Assembly: GCA_007123985.1 (NCBI GenBank) | Contig: SLGA01000263.1 | Location: 1-23,061 of the forward strand | DNA: 23,061 nt | From: Balneolaceae bacterium | GTDB lineage: Bacteria > Bacteroidota > Rhodothermia > Balneolales > Balneolaceae | Reading direction: 5' to 3' | Shown: piece after piece, positions 15,742-23,061 of the stretch | Layout of the letters: each line of letters starts with the position of its first letter | How positions within the stretch are numbered: position 1 is the first letter of the stretch | Notes under the pieces: generated by a model | Seen by the model: the letters and a program-made list of their open reading frames with translations, nothing else | The model's database searches: none | What the model was told of the DNA's origin: nothing | Translations under genes and position numbers: made by a program

Positions 15742-15858
15742 TTGGTGGGGGTGCGGGGAAGAAAGCACTGCTTCGGAAAACAAAAACTCGATCTACACTA
15801 CAATAACATATTGAAATAAAAAACCCAATCCGGAATAGTATCCAAACTGGGTTCTATA
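15742..15858 (-). repeat. Decayed ssrA-3'-end-like unit 2
   Basis: TTGGTGGGGGTGCGGGGA matches the end of the real tmRNA gene (15981-15998) at 17 of 18 positions. Read on the minus strand it gives CACCCCC-A-CCA, an acceptor strand with CCA that would pair fully with the tmRNA 5' end GGGGGTG. The T-arm is lost and replaced by the palindrome AAGCACTGCTT (15763-15773). About 45 bp further is a hairpin AACCCA/TGGGTT (15822-15853) with a minus-strand T-run. Unit length is 117 bp. Confidence 0.7.
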
Positions 15859-15980
15859 TTGATGGAGGGCAGGGAGTTGAACCGCGAAGCACCGCTTCGC
15901 AATGTAATAACATCGCTTAACTTCCATTTGTGCCTAAAGAAAAAGCCCCGAGAGGACTAATTTCCTCGCGGGGCTCTAAT
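15859..15980 (-). repeat. Decayed ssrA-3'-end-like unit 3 (next to tmRNA)
   Basis: TTGATGGAGGGCAGGGAG followed by TTGAACC corresponds to the acceptor and T-arm 3' strand of the tmRNA, with a few substitutions and one deletion; on the minus strand it reads GGTTCAACTCCCTGCCCTCC then ATCA. It then breaks into a perfect palindrome GCGAAGC-ACC-GCTTCGC (15884-15900). The unit ends with the tmRNA terminator hairpin (15944-15975). Length 122 bp. It is not a functional tRNA, since no 5' half exists. Confidence 0.7.
15936..15975 (-). terminator. Rho-independent terminator of ssrA
   Basis: Read on the minus strand, AGCCCCG-C-GAGGA pairs with TCCTC-T-CGGGGCT (one mismatch, 6-nt loop), followed by TTTTTCTTT. 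It begins 7 bp after the tmRNA CCA end. Confidence 0.9.
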
Positions 15981-15981
15981 T

Positions 15982-16349
15982 TGGTGGAGGTGCGGGGAGT
16001 TGAACCCCGGTCCGAGATGGCAATCCCTCAAGCGTCTACATGCTTAGCCGTTGATTAAGGTTTCGGGAAGTGCAATGCTCAATGGCAAAGCAACACCACC
16101 CTATTCTGCATTAATTTCTCCAGCCGCGCGGCAGACACGCCCTTCGGAAAATCCTGTTTTAGTCGACGCTCCGGATGGGACTAACAGGCAAGCGCCCATT
16201 GGAACGGACTCGTCAGTTTAAGCTGCGAGTCGGTATGAGTAATTGTTGTCAATTACATTTAGTCCATGATGATTTTTTACGAGATTCATCGGACGAACTC
16301 GGCATGCAACCTGTGAATGTACGCAACCCGTCGAATCCGGTACACCCCC
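15982..16349 (-). ncRNA. ssrA: tmRNA (one-piece)
   Basis: Transfer-messenger RNA, 368 nt, rescues ribosomes stalled on broken mRNA with SmpB. The 5' end GGGGGTGTACCGGATTCGAC and the 3' end GGTTCAACTCCCCGCACC then TCCACCA form the tRNA-like domain; the acceptor stem pairs 7 bp (one G-U) and CCA is encoded. The mRNA-like part reads GTA ATT GAC AAC AAT TAC TCA ... GCA GCT TAA (16256 down to 16218), giving the tag VIDNNYSYRLAA. The preceding TAAAT keeps the UA at -5/-4 seen before E. coli's resume codon. The first tag codon would be valine (GTA), where alanine or glycine is usual; that position is deduced, not proven. The final LAA is the standard protease signal. Confidence 0.96.
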
Positions 16350-16409
16350 AAAATTGTAATAGTTTTCAGTAAGTAAGTGAACAATTGTCGATATTTTTGT
16401 ATCAACACT

Positions 16410-16417
16410 CAAATATA
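16410..16417 (-). promoter_or_regulatory. Candidate -7 element of ssrA
   Basis: On the minus strand this reads TATATTTG, an exact TAnnTTTG box about 60 nt before the mature 5' end, which would give a short leader removed by RNase P. The only TTTG upstream (16435-16432) is 14 bp away, too close to the usual spacing, so the call is weak. Confidence 0.3.
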
Positions 16418-16492
16418 ACGATTATTTCATCCAAAACGTACCTGCAGAGGAACGATACCACATTAAAGAAAAGTTAGCATCAGGCACAACAT

Positions 16493-16513
16493 TTACGCGT
16501 TAATTACGTGTAA
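16493..16513. promoter_or_regulatory. Dyad upstream of the TonB-dependent receptor gene
   Basis: TTACGCG and CGTGTAA form an inverted repeat with one mismatch and a 7-bp spacer, 43 bp before the receptor start. It could be an operator controlling the uptake genes. No known consensus is matched with confidence. Confidence 0.3.
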
Positions 16514-16555
16514 TTCAATCTGTTAACGATATAAATCTAAAGAGACGATTATCCA

Positions 16556-18823
16556 TTGAAGTTTCACTCCCTGCTATTCATCCCGCTCTTATTTTTGCTA
16601 ACAATTCCTGCCAATGCACGTCAAACGGCTTCAGTAAACGGATATATAACCGACAGCCGCACAGGTGAAACACTGCTTATGGCAAATGTTGCCCTGCTTG
16701 AAATCAACAGAGGTACATCTTCGAATACATCGGGTTACTTTACAATTACAAACATAGAACCCGGTAGCTACACGTTAGTAGCCACATATATTGGGTACCG
16801 CCGTTTTGAACGTGAAATTGTGCTTGAACCCGGAGAAAACGTACGCCTTAATATTGAGCTTATACCGGAAAGTTTTGAAATGGAGGCTTTGGTTGTAGAA
16901 TCTGAAGCTGAGCGTGAAGAACAGCGAAATATTGGCACAGCACAGGTATCTATGCAACTAATTAAAGATCTGCCTTCCGTTATTGAACCGGATGTTTTTC
17001 GTTCTGTTCAGCTACTGCCCGGAGTAAAGGCAGCCTCTGACTTTTCAAGCGGTCTTTATGTGCGAGGCGGCAGCCCCGATCAAACTCTGATTCTTCTCGA
17101 TGAAACCACTGTTTATAATCCCACTCACTTTTTTGGATTTTTCTCAACCTTTAATCCTGATGCGGTAAAAGATGTCCGCCTATATAAAGGTGGTTATCCG
17201 GCCGAATATGGAGGACGAATAGGGTCCGTTCTTACTGTTTACAACAAAGATGGTAACCGGGTGGAGAATCAGGGAACCGTAAGCCTTGGATTGTTGGCTT
17301 CTCGCGCATCTTTCGAAGGCCCCTACAGCCGTGGCTCGTATATGTTGGCTGTTCGCCGATCTACAATTGAACCGGTTCTTGCAGTTCTACGGCAAACAAT
17401 CGATGGAGCCCCCGATCTGTTCTATTTCTATGATATAAACGGAAAACTGAATTTTGATGCGACTGAAAATGACAGATTTTCACTCGCATTTTATGCCGGT
17501 AATGACAATGTATCCATCCCTTTCCAGGAGGATGCAAATATTCGCCTTAAATATGGAAATCAGACCGTAAGCAGCCAATGGCGCAGAATTTTTTCAGATA
17601 AAGTATTTGGATCATTCACCGCAACAGGATCCCGGTATTTTAACGAACCAACCATCAGAATAGCAGGAACACCCATCGAGAGAAATAATGATATCTTTGA
17701 TTTCTCCCTGAAAGCTGATCTTGAATATCTGCCGAATGAGTTCCATACCTTTTCTGCAGGTGTCTGGGGTGGCAATATTTTACTACGGTTTCAGGATCGG
17801 TTTGACAATGTCGAGACTTTCAGCAATCGTATCCGGTCGCAATATTTATCAGCCTATCTGCAAAACCGCTGGCGGCCTGCCAATGAATGGATTATTACAG
17901 GAGGGCTAAGGGTAAATACATTTTCAGAAGGCAATTATGTGAGACTCGAGCCGAGACTATCAGCAGAGTACAGACCAAACTCACGAGTTCGATTACAGGC
18001 AGCCTATGGGCGGTATAATCAATTTCTTACACTCATTACAAACGAAGCATTTTCCGGTCTAGATATTTGGCTAACCACCGACGAGGGAGTTCCGCCGGCT
18101 TATGGCGATCAGTTTGTACTGGGAGCAAAAACAGTCCCATTTACCGGATATGGATTTGATGTGGAAATCTATTATCGCACCATGCGCGACCTGTTTGAGC
18201 TGGATCCGTTTGTGACTGATGCCGCCGGACTCGACTACGCAGAACTGTTCCGTTTCGGTGAAGGGTATGCATATGGATTTGAACTGTTTCTTGAAAAACA
18301 GCGGGGGCCAGTAACAGGTTTTCTGGGATACACCTATAGCATCACCCGCAGAAAATTCCCGGGGTTCAATGCTCCAATTCTGGATGATCCCACCCGGGCA
18401 CGTTTTTATCCGCCAAAGTATGACAGGACACACGATGTAAATCTCACTGCAAATTATCAGTTATCATCACGATGGAGCACAAATTCCGTATTCAGCTATG
18501 CAACAGGCCAGGCGTACACCCAGCCACTCGGACGCACCCAGTTTGCAGATATTCCCTGGGCAAATTCCGCAAGAGATGCATTTACGATTGGTAACCTGAA
18601 TGCATCGCGGCTGCCGGCTTACCACAGGTTAGACATCGCGTTCACACGTTCCGGCAGGTTTTTTGATCTCGGTGATGCCGAATGGCAGTTTCAGATCATT
18701 AATGTTTATTCGCGCAGAAATGTGTGGTTCTATAACTACGATTTTGATGAAAACCCCATTGAACGAAACGATGTAAATCTGCTTCCAATCATTCCATCTG
18801 TATCTTACACCGTAAACTTTTGA
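16556..18823 (+). CDS. TonB-dependent outer-membrane receptor with carboxypeptidase-like N-terminal domain
   Basis: A 755-residue outer-membrane protein. A signal peptide (about residues 1-21, ending PANA) is followed by a carboxypeptidase regulatory-like beta domain (about 25-107, VNGYITDSRTGETLLMANV and GSYTLVATYIGYR). The plug (about 115-235) has the signature LYVRGGSPDQTLILLDE and PAEYGGRIGSVL, and the rest is a beta barrel ending in aromatic-terminal SVSYTVNF. It imports an unknown ligand with energy from TonB. The start is TTG: an in-frame stop lies 15 bp upstream, no earlier ATG exists, and AAAGAG precedes it by 9 bp. The DUF4249 gene follows after 7 bp, forming a receptor/lipoprotein pair. 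Confidence 0.93.
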   Translation: MKFHSLLFIPLLFLLTIPANARQTASVNGYITDSRTGETLLMANVALLEINRGTSSNTSGYFTITNIEPGSYTLVATYIGYRRFEREIVLEPGENVRLNIELIPESFEMEALVVESEAEREEQRNIGTAQVSMQLIKDLPSVIEPDVFRSVQLLPGVKAASDFSSGLYVRGGSPDQTLILLDETTVYNPTHFFGFFSTFNPDAVKDVRLYKGGYPAEYGGRIGSVLTVYNKDGNRVENQGTVSLGLLASRASFEGPYSRGSYMLAVRRSTIEPVLAVLRQTIDGAPDLFYFYDINGKLNFDATENDRFSLAFYAGNDNVSIPFQEDANIRLKYGNQTVSSQWRRIFSDKVFGSFTATGSRYFNEPTIRIAGTPIERNNDIFDFSLKADLEYLPNEFHTFSAGVWGGNILLRFQDRFDNVETFSNRIRSQYLSAYLQNRWRPANEWIITGGLRVNTFSEGNYVRLEPRLSAEYRPNSRVRLQAAYGRYNQFLTLITNEAFSGLDIWLTTDEGVPPAYGDQFVLGAKTVPFTGYGFDVEIYYRTMRDLFELDPFVTDAAGLDYAELFRFGEGYAYGFELFLEKQRGPVTGFLGYTYSITRRKFPGFNAPILDDPTRARFYPPKYDRTHDVNLTANYQLSSRWSTNSVFSYATGQAYTQPLGRTQFADIPWANSARDAFTIGNLNASRLPAYHRLDIAFTRSGRFFDLGDAEWQFQIINVYSRRNVWFYNYDFDENPIERNDVNLLPIIPSVSYTVNF

Positions 18824-18830
18824 TGCTGCT

Positions 18831-19742
18831 ATGAAAAAATTTCTTCCCATTTTTCTACTCTCTGTATTCTCAATAGTTGGTTGTGAAAGTTATTCTCAGG
18901 ACGATTATGAAGAAGTTGTTGTTATAGAGAGTTATGCTGTGGCAAACCGACCCTTACCCCCTGTAAGGGTATCAAAAACTGTACCCGCTGAAATTGAATA
19001 TAATTTCTCTGATGCCGCCATCACAAATGCCATTGTGCAAATTGTACTGCTCGACGAAAACGGAGATGATGAAGAGGTATTCCCATATCAAATTGCCGAA
19101 GGGAACCAGAGAATGTACAATCCCTCACCTGAAAGTAAGTTGCACAGCGTACTCCCAACAAGAACCTATCGATTGGATGTTAATTTTAATGATCGTGATG
19201 AAGTAATTCGTGCATACACAACAGTTCCCGATCAGGTAGAGATCATCGGTAATGTTGCGCAAAATCTTGTATATCAATCCTCCGAACAGTTAGAAATCTT
19301 GATCGCAGAGAATGAGCGTACGCAGACTCAGAGTGTGTTTGTTTTCAGTACAGTTGCACAAGAGCCCACGATTGAAAATCTCACACCCTTTTATCGCGCA
19401 TCTGTAGAAAATGGAAATGTGGAACTGATAGATTTAATAAATAATGCATCCGGTCTCATCAATGAGGGAAATTTTCAGCGAAATCCTGATGGTACCGTAA
19501 CATTGCGATTTCCCTGGATTGGTGTTGCATTCTTTGGAGAAAATCTTGTAATAACGAGTTCTGTTGATGAAAATCTCGATGGGCTTGTAAGGTCACAGCA
19601 GCTTCAGCTTGGCGGATCAACCCTGCCACCCGGAGAAATTCCCAATCTACTCTATAATATCGAAGGTGGTATCGGCGTATTCGGAAGTCTTTCGAGCGAT
19701 ACTATTGCAACACGTTTTTTGAGGCCGGTTAACAGTCAGTAA
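18831..19742 (+). CDS. DUF4249-family lipoprotein, partner of the TonB-dependent receptor
   Basis: A 303-residue lipoprotein with signal peptide ending SIVGC (Cys18). The N-terminal half has the DUF4249 pattern: VVVIESYAVANRPLPPVRVSKTVP, then a strand AIVQIVLLDENG, and SPESKLHSVLPTRTYRLDV, suggesting an Ig-like fold. Acidic residues after the Cys (SQDDYEE) may favour surface display, as acidic stretches do in Bacteroidota lipoproteins (inference). In this phylum DUF4249 genes typically follow a TonB-dependent receptor gene, as here with 7 bp spacing, and may act like a lid for the receptor (by analogy with SusD; not proven). Ligand unknown. Confidence 0.85.
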   Translation: MKKFLPIFLLSVFSIVGCESYSQDDYEEVVVIESYAVANRPLPPVRVSKTVPAEIEYNFSDAAITNAIVQIVLLDENGDDEEVFPYQIAEGNQRMYNPSPESKLHSVLPTRTYRLDVNFNDRDEVIRAYTTVPDQVEIIGNVAQNLVYQSSEQLEILIAENERTQTQSVFVFSTVAQEPTIENLTPFYRASVENGNVELIDLINNASGLINEGNFQRNPDGTVTLRFPWIGVAFFGENLVITSSVDENLDGLVRSQQLQLGGSTLPPGEIPNLLYNIEGGIGVFGSLSSDTIATRFLRPVNSQ

Positions 19743-19877
19743 TTTACTATTCAACCCGCATATACTACATCGGCTGGCAATTACATTTCTTTACAATAAA
19801 CAACCAATATTCCCGTAACTTATTGATAAGGTTAGCAGTACAGTAATAAGTAAATTTCTCAACAAAAGAATTACGAT

Positions 19878-20702
19878 ATGAAAGCTACAAAACTACTATC
19901 TGCACTGTTCATCACTTCAATGTTATTTACATCGTGTGATTTTATTTCCGCTTCAGAAGAAATTGACCCAGATCACTCTTTTCATGCTGAAATTCTGGAT
20001 CAACATGGAAATGTTGTTTCAACAATCACACACGATAGTTCAAAAGATGATCTTTCATCCAAAAGTATTGCCGTTTTCGGTGATGATTTTATCCCCGACA
20101 GAATAAAAGAATCTATTGCAGAAAACAGTGATTTTTCACCGGAAGATATTCTGCAAAATGAAATCTATTTGCACATTGCATCCAATCTAAGTGAAGACGA
20201 TTCGTATGCAACATTTCGCTTTACATTTGCAAGAGGCACAGATTTTAAGCCCGGGAAATTTCACTTTATGAATTTCTCTGAAGATGATTTCAGAAAGTCA
20301 ATTGAAAGAATCCGGAATATGCTGGATGAAATTTCGGTCTCGTTGGCACCCTCAGAGTTAATTGATATGCCGTATGAGTTTGTGGATAATTCTATAGTGG
20401 CAAACGTAGATTTCCGTCAGAGAGGTTTCATTCCCGACATAAATTTTGAAAACAGTATATCAGATATCACCTATTTTATAGCAGAGACCGGTGGTTTCAT
20501 TGAGATTACAGACATAACCGAAGCACAGCTTTCAGGCATTTTTGAAACGAACATGATGGCAGTTTCTTCAGAAATATTAACACTTGAAGAGTTTCCTGAG
20601 GATTTTCAAATTGACAACTACACACTTAAGGGAACATTCACGGCAAAGGCAGGAGATCTTGAAGATTTAGCGAGTACTTCAGATCATTTCCGGGCATTCT
20701 AA
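19878..20702 (+). CDS. Hypothetical lipoprotein, acidic
   Basis: A 274-residue protein that I do not recognise. The N-terminus is a lipoprotein signal ending LFTSC (Cys20). The mature part is rich in Asp, Glu and Ser, with segments such as HAEILDQHGNVVST, RIKESIAENSDFSPEDIL and NYTLKGTFTAKAG near the C-terminus. The last resembles the end of secreted beta-sandwich lipoproteins. It is 135 bp after the DUF4249 gene, so it is probably transcribed separately. The 225 bp after it (20703-20927) show no gene, repeat or terminator. Confidence 0.75.
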   Translation: MKATKLLSALFITSMLFTSCDFISASEEIDPDHSFHAEILDQHGNVVSTITHDSSKDDLSSKSIAVFGDDFIPDRIKESIAENSDFSPEDILQNEIYLHIASNLSEDDSYATFRFTFARGTDFKPGKFHFMNFSEDDFRKSIERIRNMLDEISVSLAPSELIDMPYEFVDNSIVANVDFRQRGFIPDINFENSISDITYFIAETGGFIEITDITEAQLSGIFETNMMAVSSEILTLEEFPEDFQIDNYTLKGTFTAKAGDLEDLASTSDHFRAF

Positions 20703-20927
20703 TATCGGTTACGATTACTACGATTGAATAAAAACCCTTTCCGAACCTGCGTGAAATTGGCAAAAAAAATGGTGAGTTTTACATACCTAAAGCAACATAT
20801 TCAACCGAGTCTCATTCATCCGGATAATATCATTGAAGCTTCTGGTATATAAAATCTTTCATAAAAATTACCTGTCATTAACAGATTGCATTCAAATGCA
20901 CCAAATTTCTGAACGGCAGTATTCCGC

Positions 20928-21476
20928 TTATTCTCTTGGTACGGCAATAAACTCACCGCTTGTAAGCTCAACTTCACCATCAACCTGATTTGTTTCGGAA
21001 TCTACACTTTTAGCTGTGAATGTGAAAGATCCGCGAATCATGTCAACGGATGATTCTGTTATAACAAGTTCGCCTCCCGTATTATCATGAAATGTAGTAA
21101 ACTCAGTACCATCGGAAAAATCCTCTTTATATTCATTGAATATAGCAGTGAATTCTTCTTCAGCATTCGGATCAGAACCTATTTCATACGTTCCTTCTGA
21201 GGGACGTTCCATATCATCAGCATTGTTCGTAAATATTTGCACTGAGAACGTTTGGGGAGTAATATCATTAAAAAAGAGTTCCCACTGGTTTACTGAGATA
21301 TCGTCCATCAAATTGAAGTCTGCAATTCCTTCAAAAGTTGTTTGAATGTCTCCTGAAACAGAAATCTCAACCTCGCCAAGATCATCTGTACCGGGACTTA
21401 CAGGGTCATCATCTGAACAAAATGTGAGTGAAATTGCGAGCAGAATAGATGTACCTACATAAATTAATTTCTTCAT
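20928..21476 (-). CDS. Hypothetical surface lipoprotein, acidic
   Basis: A 182-residue lipoprotein with signal peptide ending SLTFC (Cys20). The residues after it are SDDDPVSPG. Ser followed by acidic residues directly after the lipidated Cys resembles the export signal described for surface lipoproteins in Flavobacteriia and Capnocytophaga, so surface display is likely (inference). The C-terminus GSFTFTAKSVD, then GEVELTSGEFIAVP, resembles a family of short Bacteroidota lipoproteins with a beta-sandwich end; the exact family is not clear to me. It stands alone, convergent with the preceding lipoprotein gene. The two share a similar end motif (GTFTAKAG / GSFTFTAK), a hint of distant relation. 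Confidence 0.75.
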   Translation of the reverse strand: MKKLIYVGTSILLAISLTFCSDDDPVSPGTDDLGEVEISVSGDIQTTFEGIADFNLMDDISVNQWELFFNDITPQTFSVQIFTNNADDMERPSEGTYEIGSDPNAEEEFTAIFNEYKEDFSDGTEFTTFHDNTGGELVITESSVDMIRGSFTFTAKSVDSETNQVDGEVELTSGEFIAVPRE

Positions 21477-21560
21477 AATCCTTTATATTTTCTTCGATGA
21501 TAGTTATTAATATTATACTTACGCTTGATTGTTGAGTATAAAAAATATTACGGGAAACAA

Positions 21561-21590
21561 AAAAAGCCTGAGGATCTGCTCAGGCTTTTT
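21561..21590. terminator. Bidirectional-looking terminator after the E2 gene
   Basis: AAAAAGCCTGAG (21561-21572) and CTCAGGCTTTTT (21579-21590) form a perfect 12-bp inverted repeat with a 6-nt loop and T-runs in both directions. It lies 26 bp beyond the E2 stop on the minus strand and probably ends that transcript. No + strand gene ends nearby. Confidence 0.93.
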
Positions 21591-21615
21591 AACAACTTGA
21601 ATGGAATGTAAAATT

Positions 21616-22908
21616 TTATAACATCATTGCAAGCGGATTCTCAATCATCTGCCTAAGCGTGTTTAGGAATTCAGCCGCTTTGGCTCCGTCAACAATTCTG
21701 TGATCGCTTGAAAGGGTTACTTTCATTCTCTTACCCGGTACAACTTCGCCATTTTTCACAACGGGCACATCTCGTATCGCACCAACTGCGAGAATGCAGG
21801 CATTCGGCGGGTTGATAATAGCCGTAAACTCTTCGATACCAAACATGCCGAGGTTACTGATGGTAAATGTGCTTCCTTCCATCTGTTCCGGTTGTAATTT
21901 CTTATCTCTTGCAAGCCCGGCCAGTTCCCTGGTTTCAGCGGATATTTGTCGAAGGTTTTTCTTATCAGCATAACGGATAACAGGTGTCATCAAACCGTCT
22001 TCAATTGCAACGGCCACGGCAACATTCACATCACCATGTTTTCTGATCACATCATCCAGCCAGGATGAATTCACAGCAGGATGTCTGCGCAGTGCAGAAG
22101 CACAGGCTTTCACCACAATGTCGTTAAAGCTGATTTTTACATCACTCACTTCATTCAGGCTTGTTCGGGCTCGAATAGCCTCTTCCATATCAATGTCGAT
22201 AGTTTCGTAGAAGTGCGGATTGGAAAATTTACTTTCTGATAATCTACGTGCAATCGTTTTTCTCATCTGAGAAATTTTCACATCTTCCGACTCTTCAGAA
22301 TCGAACGATCCAGCGGAAGCTGATACAGCTGATTTCTTTTCTTCTTTTGGTTGATAACTCTCGATATCGCGCTTTACAATTCTGCCGTCAGGACCTGATC
22401 CTTTCACACTACTCAGTTCAATTCCTTTCTCTTCGGCCATCTTTTTGGCCAGAGGTGATGCCTTAATTCTTCCGTTATCAGAGGCTGAATCAGTTGTGGG
22501 TGATTCCTCAGAATCAGATTTTTCAATATCCCCTAATATTGGGTCGAAATCATCGCTGTCTCCGCTCTCTTTCTTTTTCTCTTTTTCAGATTCTTTACTT
22601 TCAGATTTAGTCTCTTTTGCAGCTTTTTCACCATCACCTGAGCCATCAACCAAATCGCTGATATCTTCACCCTCTTCCCCTACAATGGCAATCAATCCGC
22701 CCAGAGGAATAGCTTCGCCTTCTTCAGCCATGATTTTCAGGATTGTACCGTCATCAAACACTTCCACTTCCATTGTGGCTTTGTCTGTTTCTACTTCAGC
22801 AATAACATCACCAGAGCTTACCTTATCCCCTTCTTTAACATTCCATTTGGCGATTACCCCTTCTTCCATGGTATCGCTCAGTTTGGGCATCTCAATTTTT
22901 ACAGCCAT
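21616..22908 (-). CDS. pdhC: Dihydrolipoamide acyltransferase (E2 of pyruvate dehydrogenase complex)
   Basis: A 430-residue E2 core subunit, moving acetyl groups from lipoyl-lysine to CoA. One lipoyl domain (1-80) has the lipoylated lysine K43 in VETDKATME. A peripheral subunit-binding domain (148-184, KASPLAKKMAEEKGIEL, then GSGPDGRIVKRDIE) and the catalytic domain follow, with active-site His403/Asp407 in SSDHRIVDG. The linker (81-146) is made of Lys, Glu, Asp and Ser, not the usual Ala/Pro. The acetyl donor is inferred from overall similarity; 2-oxoglutarate or branched-chain E2 is the alternative. The E1 genes are not in the window. The 150 bp before the start show no other gene. Confidence 0.93.
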   Translation of the reverse strand: MAVKIEMPKLSDTMEEGVIAKWNVKEGDKVSSGDVIAEVETDKATMEVEVFDDGTILKIMAEEGEAIPLGGLIAIVGEEGEDISDLVDGSGDGEKAAKETKSESKESEKEKKKESGDSDDFDPILGDIEKSDSEESPTTDSASDNGRIKASPLAKKMAEEKGIELSSVKGSGPDGRIVKRDIESYQPKEEKKSAVSASAGSFDSEESEDVKISQMRKTIARRLSESKFSNPHFYETIDIDMEEAIRARTSLNEVSDVKISFNDIVVKACASALRRHPAVNSSWLDDVIRKHGDVNVAVAVAIEDGLMTPVIRYADKKNLRQISAETRELAGLARDKKLQPEQMEGSTFTISNLGMFGIEEFTAIINPPNACILAVGAIRDVPVVKNGEVVPGKRMKVTLSSDHRIVDGAKAAEFLNTLRQMIENPLAMML

Positions 22909-23061
22909 AATTTCTTAGATAATCAGTTGGTTTTTAGAAGTATAAGTTTCATCTGTTTTACTATAACAGGATAGTGAGTAAAAGGCAAAATAAGCAATAA
23001 AATTATTCTCAGTTTTATCTACGATGTTGTTTTGGTTTACAAAGAAAAGAAAATGTCTATA

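Noticed and set aside
15628..15819. A 63-codon + strand frame
   Set aside because: It runs through the decayed tmRNA-end repeats and has no protein-like features.
15859..15900. A tRNA gene at the GGTTCAACTCC match
   Set aside because: Only the T-arm and acceptor 3' strand exist; no D-arm, anticodon arm or 5' acceptor strand is present.
15628..15980. A CRISPR array, suggested by about 117-bp periodic repeats
   Set aside because: The repeats are imperfect tmRNA ends with terminators, spacing is far too long and no cas gene is near.
16175..16412. Short open frames on both strands (65 and 64 codons)
   Set aside because: They lie within or across the tmRNA gene; the minus-strand one merely contains the tag reading frame.
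22445..22918. A 157-codon + strand frame rich in Ser
   Set aside because: It is the complement of the charged linker and lipoyl domain of the E2 gene, whose motifs are clear.

Overview
The window looks like chromosomal DNA of a Gram-negative bacterium of the Bacteroidota/Rhodothermota group, most likely the order Balneolales (inference). The grounds are a TonB-dependent receptor paired with a DUF4249 lipoprotein, a FISUMP-type lipoprotein, several lipoproteins with short signal peptides, promoter-like TAnnTTTG elements instead of sigma70 boxes, few strong Shine-Dalgarno sites, and acidic protein segments that suit a salt-adapted organism. No phage or transposase gene is present, so this is mostly core genome. 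The unusual parts are between genes.

Left part (1-7018, all +): the 3' part of pdxA (vitamin B6), a class I SAM methyltransferase and an ftsE-like ABC ATPase are joined by two ATGA stop/start overlaps. A large M1-family metallopeptidase lipoprotein follows, then a histidine kinase/response regulator operon with overlapping genes. The regulator gene overlaps tail to tail with a minus-strand NAD(P)H:FMN reductase gene (7004-7561). No + strand terminator is visible until 7823-7860, so readthrough would be antisense to the whole reductase gene. The 311 bases at 7562-7872 hold no protein gene. They carry promoter-like elements, three small hairpins and a strong + strand terminator, which suggests an orphan small RNA.

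Middle (7873-15504): rarA (minus), a two-CBS-domain protein, a FISUMP lipoprotein, corA (Mg2+ channel), mtgA (minus; overlaps corA by 4 bp), a doubtful small membrane ORF, a four-helix membrane protein, a sulfotransferase, and a membrane-anchored DUF302 protein (minus) with a near-perfect inverted repeat just upstream.

Around 15500-16555: a complete one-piece tmRNA gene (ssrA, minus, 15982-16349) with deduced tag VIDNNYSYRLAA. Directly downstream of it lie three decayed units of about 114-122 bp. Each repeats a tmRNA/tRNA-like 3' end, a GAAGCAcyGCTTC palindrome and a terminator-like hairpin. This is the most unusual structure in the window and suggests repeated integration or duplication at the ssrA 3' end.

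Right part (16556-23061): a TonB-dependent receptor (TTG start) and a DUF4249 lipoprotein form a two-gene uptake unit. Two unrecognised lipoproteins follow, then the E2 subunit of the pyruvate (or related 2-oxoacid) dehydrogenase complex (minus) with a good terminator. The last 150 bases hold no recognisable gene.
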